DNA from: Collybiopsis luxurians FD-317 M1
Taxonomy: Eukaryota > Basidiomycota > Agaricomycetes > Agaricales > Omphalotaceae
Length of the DNA stretch: 64,000 nt
Reading direction: 5' to 3'
Assembly (NCBI GenBank): GCA_000827265.1
Contig: KN834749.1
Coordinates: forward strand, 2,469,500-2,533,499
Positions 11,920 through 22,428 of this stretch are shown here, piece after piece. A model generated the notes under the pieces. That model was not told the DNA's origin and ran no database searches. It saw only the letters and a program-made list of their open reading frames with translations. Every line of letters begins with the position of its first letter. The first letter of the stretch is position 1. The position numbers and the translations under genes are program-made.

Positions 11920-13175
11920 ATGACTACTCACAATACGAACCAAGCCTGCTGTACCATTCCCCCAGTGCAGTCGGACTATACTCCGCAGGTATTTCGGGAT
12001 ACTCTCCCTTAGATAGACCCCCAACATGAATTAATGATCCTGACCTATTCAGGGCTCATTCAAGAGCGTTGGCAATTTTAACAAGGTCTATGTTACAGGT
12101 CCTTCTGTGAGCACTAGTGCGATTATCTGTGTATATGACATCTTTGGGTGAGCGGTATACTTATCTGAATCTAACAAAAGTACCAACTTGGTTCTATTCC
12201 CCAGGTATTTCCCTCAGGTAAGCCATCGATCAAACTCGACAAAGAAAAAATCTCACCTATCGTCAACGATACACAGACTCAACAAGGAGCAGATATCATC
12301 GCTTCCACGTTGAAAAGCGCAGTCTTTATGCCCGACTTTTTCGAACCTGACGAACCCTTCCCTCATGACCCCTTCCCTCCCACAACCGATGAAGGCAAAC
12401 AAGCGCTTCAAAACTTCTTCGGTACCACTGCCAACCCACCCAAGAACGTTGAGAAACTCATCGACTTTGGCAAACACCTCAAGATGAACGGGTTCCAACA
12501 GGTTGGAGTGTATGGCTTTTGCTGGGGTATGTAGGCCTAAAATTTGAATATGCGTCGTGTTGATGAGGTCTTTTGTTCGTGTAAATAGGTGGAAAGATCA
12601 CCGTCTTAAGTGCCGGAGCAGATACGCCTTTCTCCGCGGTCTCTATCGTTCATCCTGCGTAAGTCAGGCTTCTGGTCTTTTGATCGATATGTAACGTACT
12701 AATTCGGGATACACAAAGGATGCTGTCTGTTGAAGATTCCGAAAAGTTGACTGTACCTCTCGCGATCTATCCCTCGAAGGATGAGCCCAAGGATGAGGTG
12801 TGTATTTCTGTCATCTCGCTTGATGTTTGTGCAAACTCGTGACAATGTATGCAGTACAACAAGATTCTCGCTGTCCTCGAAAAGAAGAGCTTCGCCAAGC
12901 AAAACGACAGCAAGCACTACACTAACATGTACTACTCTGCCTCTTCGCTTCATTCAGCTCAGGTGGCTCATCTGTTTCTTTGTAATCTAGGCATCACGGT
13001 TGGGCTGCTGCTCGTGCTGATCTCAAGAACGAAGAGAACAAGAAGGAGTACGTTTCCGAGTCATAATTTTTGCAAACGTTCTGAGGCTCTAACCGATGTC
13101 GTAATATCTGATAGATTCGAAGACGTCTATACCAGGCTCGTCAACTATTTCCAAAAGAATTTGAAGACCACCTGA
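11920..13175 (+). CDS. Dienelactone hydrolase-family protein
   Basis: Alpha/beta hydrolase of the dienelactone hydrolase family; substrate unknown. Seen: start MTTHNTNQACCTIPPVQSDY (the ACC..IPPV opening is typical of fungal members), then GSFKSVGNFNKVYVTGP, AIICVYDIFG, YFPQTQQGADIIAS, VYGFCWGGK with the nucleophilic Cys in the elbow, AVSIVHPA, IYPSKDEPKDE supplying the acid Asp, and MHHGWAAARADL supplying the His. The full Cys-Asp-His triad is therefore present. At least seven short introns; one acceptor choice gives the HHGW motif. The C-terminus reads VYTRLVNYFQKNLKTT. Length of about 260 residues is normal for the family. Confidence 0.87.
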
Positions 13176-13522
13176 AGAGGGAGTTTCTACAAATTGAATA
13201 TGCACAAATAATTGATAACGTCCAACTTGTATTTATATGAAGATAGCTATGCAAAACATTTTGTTGAATGCATGAACGCCAAGCGGTCTGATTTCACACG
13301 GGTACAGAAATTGCAGCATCCAAGATATCGAGTTAAATTCCAGGAAAGCATTACAGCAGTTTCCATCCAGAAGATAGTAGCAACTATGTACAAAATATCC
13401 GTGAACAAAAAAAGTCTCAGCCTTTTACCTACATTCTGGAAACGAGTTCTTTTGAATAGCTCATGTCCAATCCATGAGATCGCCAGGATGAGCGTGAGGT
13501 ACCTTCCATAGCCAAAAAGGCC
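13176..13522. other. Convergent 3' intergenic region (DLH gene and F-box gene)
   Basis: About 350 bases between two stop codons facing each other. A 99-codon plus-strand open frame covers most of it but has no family resemblance and no signal of being a gene. It most likely holds the two 3' UTRs. Confidence 0.5.
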
Positions 13523-15331
13523 CTAGAGGGGTGTTACTTTCACGGTTATATTATCTGTGGAAGACATTGACATACCGACAGGATCCCCTAGAGGTGTAAA
13601 AACATCAGATCTTCCGACTGCAACTGAAGCGATCAACGACAAACCTTGGTCATGCATCGACGTACTCCAGCTTCCGACAATTCCAGCTGCACTGGCGACA
13701 CCGCCGAGTTGAACGCCCTTTGAGCTGTAAACCAATCCCAGTATTCAGCATCGTGGAAACCCCCCTTCAAAAAATGCACTCACCACCAAAGCGTACTCCC
13801 ATTATGCACCGCGCCCTGTATTAAATCATACTGCTTATCAGATTTTAGAACTCTCTTCGAAGCAAAAGATGTGGGTCCCAACATAAGCACTGACAAAAGT
13901 CCATCTAATCGTCCCGTCAATACCAATCCGCACATTACCTTCTATTTTAGCTTCGTTACCGCTTACACCGCGAGAGGTGCCGGAGAAGAAGAGCATTGGG
14001 TATCGGGGATTGAAGTGGGTTGATTCGATGTCGGAAGAAGGTTCATGGAAACGTAGTTCGTCTTTTTGGATGCTTTCCAGTGGGAGGCGATAAGAGATTG
14101 CGATTGACAGGTAGAAGGTTGTTCTTACAGATGTAACTTTACTTCAATTAAACGGGTTGCTTCTCGGAAACGGCTGTCACGGAAAAATAGAGGGTTGCGA
14201 GGTCCACCTGCTACATTGGAGTACTGCGGGGCTCTGTGAGTGATAGGCGGATGCAGAGCAGTGGCGCTTACATTAAAGGCTGCAGACGAGGAAACTTCAG
14301 AACGCCAATCTTCCAAGAAAGATCCAGCCAGGCACGCACCGAATAAGTCGCTACAACCCCAGCCGAATGGTAAGTGGACATCTCGGACTCGTCTGACATT
14401 TAACACACCGATAATCCATAAAACATACATATCTCCTCCAAGTTCCTAGAATCCACGGTTAATTTAAGAAGTATTCCCAAGATAGTACCAAACACGCACC
14501 CTCTACTCCCGCCCAATCAGCATCCGAGAACGGACCGGGGGCTGAATATGCCCTCGTATTCTCCAGCCCCAAGGGCGGAATGGTGGTCGCCCATAATCCA
14601 GGAAGTTCCCGAAGGTTCGTCAGCACTACGTTGGCGAGATGTTCAATGTGATGCCAGTTGACAGATCCGTCTGTCAGGAAAGCACCCCAGTAGTTGGTGT
14701 GTTTATAGTTTCGTATGTCGTAGACGAAGCATCTACTCTTTATCCGCCGTTCAACGAGAGCAGTCCGAGAGTCTTCGTCGGATAATATGTCATGAGTTAA
14801 AGAGATGTAAGCCCTCAGACGTGAGTGCAGTTGGATCTCTGTTTGAAGAGGTGAAGAGGTGAGCATACGGGTTTCACGGAGGACACGGTCGAGCCACTGA
14901 AGATTATGAGAAGGTTCTACATCTCCCTTGGCATTTTGTGAAGCAGGGAGTGCCTGCTGCACCATGGATATGAATGCCTCCAAAGCCCTACGTCGTTCCG
15001 GGACGTGCTCATTGGGTTCCACGTCTTGAGATTGTCGAGCGACCATCTCTGCCTCGGTCCTCCGCTGAAGTTCGTCTTTCCAGTTGAATGATACGGCAGA
15101 GGAAGAGCCTTCCTCAGATACGAGTGTCCGGACAGATTTTCGGGGATCATCGTAGAGATTGAGAAATAGCTCCCGCCAAAGAAACTGGTCGTCCGATCCA
15201 TATACGAGAGCATGACACGTCCTGCAAACCTTGGAGAACGTTGCCAGGTCTCTGGGCTGACAGAAATTTGCCAAAATATGGTGAACGATCTCGGGTGGAA
15301 TATAAAGAAGCCCAGTTACTGTTGCTGCCAT
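13523..15331 (-). CDS. F-box protein, unknown target
   Basis: Likely substrate adaptor of an SCF ubiquitin ligase. Seen: an N-terminal F-box (YIPPEIVHHILANFCQ, LATFSKVCRTCHALV, FLWRELFLNLYDD at residues about 10-60), then a Glu/Arg-rich helical region, RLRAYISLTHDILSDEDSRT, and a C-terminal part split by introns with VRDVHLPFGWGCSDLFGACL, FNPRYPMLFFSGTSRGVSGN and a terminal block ending NITVKVTPL. The first exon is long (over 280 codons); later exons are short. The C-terminal part is not an LRR or WD domain I recognise. The start codon lies 112 bp from the divergent prenylcysteine oxidase start. Confidence 0.75.
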
Positions 15332-15443
15332 CGGATGGTTACAGTCAAGCCTTAGAAATACATGAGGCGCTAGTTACGATATACAACTCAAAGCGCGCGC
15401 TTATTTGGACGCCACTGGGCTATCCTGAACGGTGACGACGACG

Positions 15444-17294
15444 ATGCGCGCAGTACTCATTCTATCCCTTATCTCCAGCACCTTGGCGCTACAGTTGCCT
15501 TTCAAAGTTCCATTTTTCCAAAGCTCAATCTCACCAGAAGACGACGAACCCGCCCGCGGTACACCTAAAGTCGCCATCATTGGAGCTGGAGCAGCTGGAA
15601 CTAGTGCAGCATTTTGGATTTCTAAAGCGCAAGAACGTTTTGGGGTCGATGTCGAAGTCGATGTGTATGAGAAAACTTCTCACATTGGAGGAAGTTGGTA
15701 TTCGTTTCCTGAAATTTCCAAGGCTGTCTCTGACATGACGCGCCAGGGAGCCTTACCGTATACCCTCATGCAAATGATACCTTAGACCCTGTCGAGCTTG
15801 GAGCTTCTATTTTCGTCAAAGCAAATAAAAATCTATGGAGGGCTGTTCAGGAGTTCAACCTTACACTGCGAGATCTCGCGGGGGAAGACAACGATATCGG
15901 AATATGGGATGGCGAACAGCTTCTGCTGAGCGTATGTTATTTTCAGTTTTCTTAGATACTCCTCTTTACATTCTCCTAGTTTGGAAACAGTTGGTGGGAT
16001 ACCCTCAAAGTCCTCTGGAGATATGGGGTCACGGCTCCTAGACGGGCAGATTCATTGTAAGTTGCGCGTCTTCTGGTTCTTTCCTTTGTTACAGTTCGTC
16101 TCCCTAGAGTCTCCGAAATGCTCAAACAATACTCTACGCTATACACTTCTGACTCACCGAAATGGGACAATATCACTGACCTGGCGAAATCACTCGACTG
16201 GATGAACCTCATTGAAAATACCGGCGCCGATTTCTTTACCTCTCAAGGTGTTTCTAGGCAATACGTATTCGAACTGATTGAAGCAGCCACTCGTGTGAAC
16301 TATGGCCAGGTGCGCTTCATATGTCAGAACCCTGAATCGCATACTGATTAACCCTCTCAGAATATCGACTCGATTCATGCACTCGAGGCTGCCTGCAGCA
16401 TGGCAGCAACTGGCGCGTCTCAAGTTGTGGGCGGTAACTGGCAAATATTCGATCGCTTCCTCAATCACTCCGGCGCCAATGTTCACACCGACACTAAGGT
16501 ATGCCTTCATCGTGTTCAAATCCTCGTGTAACTTACAAAAAATTTTAGGTCACTCGCATCACTCAGAAGCAATCTAAATCTCGGCCGTGGATTGTCCACA
16601 GTGACAAAGGCCCTATTGGATACAAAGCTGTCATTCTCGCAGCTCCTTTCCATCAAACTGGTATCGAATTACCCTCTTCGCTAGCATCCCTGATTCCCGA
16701 ACAACCCTATGTCCATCTACATGTCACTCTCCTCACCACTACGTCCCCAAGCTTGAGCTCCGATCACTTCTCCTTGTCTGCCAGCGATAAGGTACCCAGC
16801 ATGCTGCTGACCTCAAACGAAGGTGTGCGTCAAGGGCGCAAAGCACCCGAGTTCAACTCCGTCTCTTACCACAGCAAAATCAACGAAGACGAGTGGATAG
16901 TGAAGATATTTAGTGAAGCTCCCGTTGAAGACAAATGGCTGCAATCTCTTTTCAATGGTTCGGTCACTTGGGTGCATAGAGCAGAGTTTGACGCCTATCC
17001 CAAGCTCCCACCAACTTCGACTTTCCCTCCCGTAAAGCTAGAAAACGGCTTATATTACGTGAATGCATTCGAACCGTAAGTGTACTACGCTCCATAACAT
17101 GAACGAAGCTAAAGTTTGGAGCCTCATCTAGCTTCATCTCTACTATGGAAACTGAAACCTTGGCATCTCGTAATGTCGTCGACCTGCTACTAAATGATGA
17201 ATTTGGGTCGAGTATCTGTGGACAGAGAATCTCTGCGACCACGAAAGAGGCTGCTGTATCGGATGAAGAATTTGTACTGGGATGGGATTGCTAG
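15444..17294 (+). CDS. PCYOX1: Prenylcysteine oxidase/lyase (FAD-dependent), secretory pathway
   Basis: Predicted flavoprotein that cleaves the thioether of prenylcysteine released when prenylated proteins are degraded. Seen: signal peptide MRAVLILSLISSTLALQLP, then the FAD-binding Rossmann motif KVAIIGAGAAGTSAAFW, with VDVYEKTSHIGG as the second strand. These are followed by GASIFVKANKNLWRAV, DRFLNHSGANVHTDTKVTRI, KAVILAAPFHQTGIEL, SVSYHSKINEDEWIVKIFS, GLYYVNAFEPFISTMETETL and a C-terminal VLGWDC. About nine introns. The upstream in-frame codon is GTG, so the ATG at 15444 is the start. Order and spacing of blocks match the PCYOX1 family. Confidence 0.88.
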
Positions 17295-17544
17295 GTTTAA
17301 ACTTATGGGAAAACAGGGTCCACTGCTTTGCTCCTGGAATACGCTATTGCAGATTTATTTGCGTTCAAAATTTGTATCACTTATTTAAAGCATCATATCC
17401 GTTCTCGTATGAGTCTATCGCTGCTTTCTTGGAACCGTTTTGCAGGAGATGTTGATGAATCCGGTCCGGTTCCTTCACCTGAGGCCGATATCGATAGTTA
17501 CTCTCCCATTGACCACTACATACGACGTCTGGTTTCCGTTCAAC

Positions 17545-18315
17545 ATGTCTCATTCTGATGATAAGTATGCTCCAGCTGGACATTCGCTCTGGCGCACTCA
17601 AAATTCAAGTGCATTTTAACCAAATTTACAGATGTATCTTTTGCGCGATAATCAAAGGTTAGTTTCCGGTCCGCTGTGTGCGGCTTCTTTGAGCTTCGAT
17701 CGTACGTATAGGAACGATACCTAGTTTCAAGGTCTACGAAACTGAACGCTGGTATGGAACGAGTCTGCCGAGAACTTGTTCGGGTAACGAAATCGTTCTA
17801 CTTTAGTCTCGCGTTCTTGGATATCAGTCCAGTATCTGAAGGGCACACACAAGTGATCCCGAAATGTAGGTATATTCTGCACGCGCTTGCCATGCTAAGG
17901 TAGCTAACCTTTTGGATCCCGAAGATCACGCTGTAACTATCGCGGACCTCCCGGATGAGTATCTCGCAGAGATCGGTCCAGTAGTAAAAAAGATTGCTGT
18001 TGCTACCGGTGCCAAGGCGTATAATATCATTCAGGCGAGTGTCGCGTTCAGTCCTGTCGAAAGAGTATCTCATTTCTGCGACAGAATAATGGAAAACTGG
18101 CTTTTCAGGTTCGAAATCTTCAGTCCTTCTTCTTGGCCAAGATAAATTAACTTTTAATGACCTGCCAGCACGTCGACCACGTCCATTTTCATGTCATTCC
18201 AAAGACAAGCGAGAAGGACGGTCTCATCATAGACATTGATACTAACTGGCCTCAGAGACAGGCATCGAAGGAAGAGTTGGCGGCTGTATTGGAGAAGATT
18301 AAAGCGAAAATTTAG
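17545..18315 (+). CDS. HNT1: HIT-domain nucleoside phosphoramidase (HINT/HNT1 type)
   Basis: Histidine-triad purine nucleoside phosphoramidase. Seen after removing introns: MSHSDDKCIFCAIIKGTIPS, FKVYETER, LAFLDISPVSEGHTQVIPK, YHAVTIADLPDEYLAEIGPV, GAKAYNIIQNNGKLAFQ and the triad HVDHVHFHVIPK, then IIDIDTNWPQRQASKEELAA and a short tail. The N-terminal Cys-x-x-Cys is the usual zinc pair of this family. Six introns; the one at 18035-18085 begins GCGAGT and is best read as a GC-AG intron, because only that join gives the family-typical IIQNNG. A 24-nt exon (18086-18109) follows. Length of about 140 residues is normal. Confidence 0.92.
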
Positions 18316-18681
18316 AGTGAAACTTGGGTACTACATAGTTGTTTGAATGCTCCCAATATTGTAAACAATGCTGATTTAAGTTTATACCGGAGAAAAGTTT
18401 TAGGGTACGTGACGGTTGTCACTCCGCTGCTAATACTTGAACCTCATCTGTTATAAAATGTCATTGTTATCGGAATGACGAGGTCGAAACCCGTTCCGTT
18501 CCAGCTTCCGCTTCAGCGTTCAGCGAGCCATTCGTTCTGCGGAGCTGCATCTCAGAACAACTTGTGACTAAAGCTTATCAGAATCCGCTCTCCTACCTTA
18601 TCTATTTTATATTGGTGTCCTGAAATCCCATACAAATCTCCCCGACACCTGTCCAACTCTTTTCCCATTGCTATCATCTCC
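18316..18681. other. Promoter region of the ammonium transporter gene
   Basis: About 365 bases between the HNT1 stop and the transporter start. The proximal part contains two GATAAG motifs and an AT-rich TATA-like stretch (around 18606), described separately. Nothing else recognised. Confidence 0.45.
18573..18602 (-). promoter_or_regulatory. Pair of GATAAG sites upstream of the ammonium transporter
   Basis: On the minus strand the sequence reads GATAAG twice (plus-strand CTTATC at 18574-18579 and 18597-18602), about 23 bp apart and 80-110 bp upstream of the predicted start at 18682. Family knowledge: fungal GATA factors (AreA/Nit2/Gln3 type) bind GATAAG and activate ammonium transporter genes when preferred nitrogen is scarce. 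That these sites work here is inference. Confidence 0.5.
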
Positions 18682-20724
18682 ATGAGCATCGCTGGACTAG
18701 AAAATAGTGCTGTATCTGCCAGGATGAGATCAATTGCCCCTCGTATGTCCTTCTCGTTATCGCACTCTGTTTGCATCGCTTCTTCTCTAATAATTTTTTC
18801 TAGGTGCTGACACGACGTAAATCTTACTCGCCTATTGCAAAAAAATATTCAAATACTAATCTGTTCGTTAGTTATGATCGCGGTGATGTTTCGTTCATCA
18901 TCGTGGCCGGTGCAATGGTCCTGCTCATGGTTCCAGGCCTAGGTCAGTCACAGCCGATTTCCTCGGTCATCCTCGTCAGTGAAAGCTAACTATCATTCCA
19001 GCTTTCCTCTATTCAGGTCTCGCCCGTCGTAAGAGCGCCTTGTCTTTAATCTGGGCAGTCGCAGCCAGTAATGCTGTCGGTATATTCCAATGGTGGTTCT
19101 GGGGTTACAGTCTCGCTTTCTCTTCATCTGCTACAAACGGCTTTATTGGCAACCTGCGGAACTTTGGATTAATGAAAGTGCTTGGGGACCCCTCGCCTGG
19201 GTCGCCTCTCATCCCAGAAATTCTTTACAGTTTCTTCCAAATGGAATTCGCCTGCGTGACCATTGGAATATTGATGGGCGGGATCGCCGGTGAGGATGCG
19301 GCTGATGAGGATGAATTTTTTTCCCTGTTATTGATGAAAGCTTAGAGCGTGGTCGATTATTACCGGCGATGGTATTCACCTTTGTCTGGATGACATTGGT
19401 GTATTGTCCATTAGCTTGTTGGGCCTGGGGTGTCAATGGTTGGGCATTCTCGTGGGGCGTTCTTGATTTTGCCGGCATGTCATTTATCACAACTTTGTTA
19501 TAACCGTGGTCAGTTGACGCGTTTTTCCGTTCTTCGGGTTTAGGAGGAGGCCCGGTTGAGATTGGCAGTGGTGTCAGTGGATTGGCTCTCGCTTGGATCA
19601 TTGGCCGGAGACAGGAAAAGGAATTACTCAATTTTCGGCCACATAATGTCTCCCTTGTTAGTCTGGGAACGTTTTTGCTTTGGTTCGGATGGTTGGGATT
19701 CAATGGTGGGAGTGCTTTGTGAGTCACGAAAACTTATTATTTGCAAGTTCCTTTCCGTATTTACTTTTCCCTTCCTTCTAGCGGCGCAAACCTTCGTGCG
19801 ATTGTTGCTATATGGAATTCAATGCTGGCTGCTGCATTCGGTGGTATAGTTTGGTGTGTGATGGATTACCGATACGAAAGGCACTGGAGTATGGTCGGTT
19901 TCTGCTCTGGAACTATTGCCGGATTAGTCGCAGCAACACCTTCATCGGGATACGTCCACCCTTGGGCTTCAGTCGTCATTGGTGTCATTTCTGGTGCTTT
20001 GTGTAACTTGGCAACAAAAGGTCAGTGTGATTGCTCTATTCCCCAGAGTGATTGGCCTAACTTTCGACTCAGTGAAATTCCTTCTCAGCATCGACGACGC
20101 GCTGGATCTGTTCGCAGAACACGCCATCGGTGGTATTGTCGGTCTATTCCTGAATGGATTCTTCGGTACCAATGAAGTCATTCGCCTCGACGATGTTAAT
20201 ACTTCGGTACCTGGGGGTTTCATGGATCACAACTGGAAACAACTCTATATCCAATTCGCCTATATCTGCGCTACTTGTGGATACAGTTTCGTTGTCACTG
20301 CTACAATTGCCAAAATCATCGACGCGATACCTGGATTGAAGCTTAGGAGCACTCCGGAAGATGAGTCTCTTGGTATGGATGAAGTCGAGGCAAGTCTCTG
20401 TCTCTATCCTCGGCTGCTTGTCCCGCGTTAATGTTCATGTACTTTTTTTTTTTCATTCAGATCGGAGAGTTTGCAACTGATTACATCGAAATACGACGGG
20501 ACGTCACCGATGGATTTTTCATGAGCACTAACCCATCTGAACACCACGTCGCCGCAGGTGATAGACATGGGCGAATTGAAAATGACTTGCACGACCGTCA
20601 TGTCCCTGCCCAAAATGGAAACGGTCATCCCAATGGATTTCAAATTGGAAATGGTCATCCCAATGGATTCCAAAATGGGGATGTACCTATAGTAGAAGAG
20701 AAGGTGGACAATTATAACTCTTAA
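18682..20724 (+). CDS. Ammonium transporter, Mep1/3 type (Amt/Mep/Rh family)
   Basis: Plasma-membrane ammonium uptake protein. Seen: two small N-terminal exons (MSIAGLENSAVSARMRSIAP, then ADTT), YDRGDVSFIIVAGAMVLLMV, GLARRKSALSLIWAVAASN, FQWWFWGYSLAFS, MGGIAERGRLLPAMVF, GTFLLWFGWLGFNGGSAF, AGLVAATPSSGYVHPWASV, LDLFAEHAIGGIVGLFLNGF and a terminal helix before a hydrophilic tail. The block LDFAGGGPVEIGSG places Glu where the first pore His of AmtB-type proteins sits; the second pore His is kept in EHAIGG. Family knowledge: Glu here marks the fungal Mep1/Mep3 subgroup. One intron (19475-19543) starts with GC. The tail has a 30-bp tandem repeat. Two GATAAG sites lie upstream. Confidence 0.93.
20611..20680 (+). 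repeat. 30-bp tandem repeat in the transporter's C-terminal tail
   Basis: Two consecutive 30-bp units (20611-20640 and 20641-20670) plus a partial third encode the peptide repeat NGNGHPNGFQ. The frame is kept, so unit number can vary without breaking the protein. The repeat lies in the cytoplasmic tail. Confidence 0.8.
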
Positions 20725-21034
20725 CGGTTAGATCATCTTCTTGACAGAATTTACGTCGGTTGAATTTCACGGCGATGAAGTATTGGATATTTTTTGTATC
20801 TTTGGGGGTTAAACATTTGTAGTTTTACATTTGAAAAATCGAAAAAAGAAAGGAAATGTTAAAGATAATCATATTCTACATGAAGTACAAGTTTTGGTCA
20901 ATTGAAGTTTTCGTGCTTAGAGAGAAGGCAACAAAAAGGCGATATTATACAACAGAAATCCATTTCGATTCTTGTTTTGCTCACTAATTCCATAAACAGT
21001 TGCTGGCTTCTCCCAGGATCAGAACGAATTCTAA
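20725..21034. other. Convergent 3' intergenic region
   Basis: About 310 bases between the transporter stop and the stop of the minus-strand repeat protein. It is AT-rich with A-runs around 20840-20860, as expected of 3' UTRs. No gene seen. Confidence 0.5.
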
Positions 21035-21590
21035 TTAGAGTCCAAGAAGACTGCCGGACCCCTTGGAGTTGGGCTCACAGCAAACACCTAATTCTGGGGA
21101 AAAGGGAAGAAAGAATTTTCAACTTCCGAGTTCGGGATAGAAAACGACGTTGCTTACCGTTCAGAATCCACCCTAGCGGACAGGAGTTGCCATTGATATC
21201 CAATAGACCTCCATCGTTCCCTTGAGAGTCAGAGCCAGAGCCGGAACCCCAACTGTCTCCGCCGCTTCCATGAGAGCCAGAACCAGAACCCCAGCTATCT
21301 CCATCACTTCCATAAGAGCCAGAACCGGAACCCCAGCTGTTTCCTGAGCTTCCGTGGGAGCCGGACCCTGAGTCAGAACCCCAGTTGTTTCCGGAGCTTC
21401 CGTGAGAGCTAAGACCGGAGCCCCAGCTATCCCCTACGCTTCCCTGAATCCCGACATTGGTCCCAGTTCCACTGTTAGAGCGGCGACGGATACCGCCCCT
21501 GAGAGAGATGTTGGGGCTAGGAACTGGGCTAGCTAAAGATGCGGTGACGATGGCCGCGAGAACGACGAAAGAAGAGACTTGGAGTTGCAT
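21035..21590 (-). CDS. Small secreted Ser/Gly/Trp-repeat protein
   Basis: Unrecognised secreted protein. Seen: start MQLQVSSFVVLAAIVTASLA with a clear signal peptide, a short Arg-rich segment (LRGGIRRRSNSGTG), then five copies of a 14-16 residue repeat built on DSWGSGSGSHGSGG, and a C-terminal end GNSCPLGWILN. One intron joins this to ELGVCCEPNSKGSG and SLLGL-stop, giving a CPLGWxxxELGVCC core with three cysteines. About 155 residues. An in-frame ATG 111 bases upstream would bury the signal peptide, so the internal ATG is preferred. It could be a wall-associated or secreted structural protein; the function is unknown. Confidence 0.7.
21247..21462 (-). repeat. 42-bp coding minisatellite
   Basis: Repeat units start at about 21247, 21289, 21331, 21379 and 21421, giving periods of 42, 42, 48 and 42 bases, all multiples of three. 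Each unit encodes a Trp-Gly-Ser-Gly block followed by Ser/Gly/His. One unit carries a two-residue insertion (the 48-bp unit). Copies differ by point changes, so it is not a recent perfect array. Confidence 0.85.
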
Positions 21591-22428
21591 GATAGAGAGC
21601 TTTTGTAGTAGTCCTGAAAACTGTGATATGCAGTCGTTGAGACTCGGATGAAGAAAAACGAGCTTCATAGTTGACTTTTTATACCCATCCATCTTATCCA
21701 TCCCAAACCCATCCTATGCTGTAGAAATAACACAGGGTCGATGATCACTCCTGCATCGAACGGGACCCTCCTACTTAGTGAGAGTGAGACTGCTACATCC
21801 CTACGTCTAAATGGAACAGTGTGGAGATTAAAAGGCTTTTGTCTCGCGATCTCTGAGACGAGTCGAGGAATGCAATAGGCTCCTGGTTTTACTTACCGGC
21901 TAAAACCACCAGCTTGAAGCTCCTCGTCAGAAGCGCCTGACTTGCATGAATAAGAGACATCTTGCTTCAGCGTTGGAAAAGCAGAAAGTAAGGGGTTTAC
22001 CCCATTTAATGCTCGCCACCCAATGTACCCGTTTTCGCTCCTGTTCTGCTCTAAATATGCCAGAGAATTCCTCCAAGTGAGTCACCCATTCAAGACAGTA
22101 GTTAAGCTTTGGCCCATTAAATTCGCCACCGTTCTTGATCACGATACAGTTCCACTCCACAGATGGAAGCAGGCTACGAGAAACACTCCTGTTGGCGGAG
22201 AGGTCAAAGCTGTAAGTACGTAAAACACGGCGTTTAATTGCCGAAACCGGCAATACTCCGACCCCACCTTGGCAGACATCCAATACTTGGCGTTCGAGAA
22301 CTGTGCCGTTTATTCAGCTCTATCCGTATCTTACATACATGCATACATCAATCCTGCAGCTCAACTTATAGACAGACCAATCGCAGATGCAAGTTCATAA
22401 TCAAATGTCCACTCCTTTTTTTTTTTTT
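21591..22428. other. Gene-poor gap upstream of the secreted repeat protein
   Basis: About 840 bases. A minus-strand open frame (21927-22283, 118 codons, containing the stretch WNCIVIKNGGEFNGPKLNYC) is the largest, but it has no recognisable family, splice context or start signal. A T-run at about 22415-22430 marks the 3' end of GPH1. It also contains the promoter of the secreted repeat protein. Confidence 0.4.

Noticed and set aside
13212..13511. 99-codon open frame between the DLH and F-box genes
   Set aside because: No family resemblance, and it lies in the convergent 3' UTR space of two good genes.
21927..22283. 118-codon minus-strand frame between the repeat protein and GPH1
   Set aside because: I could not link it to any family and saw no supporting start or splice context.
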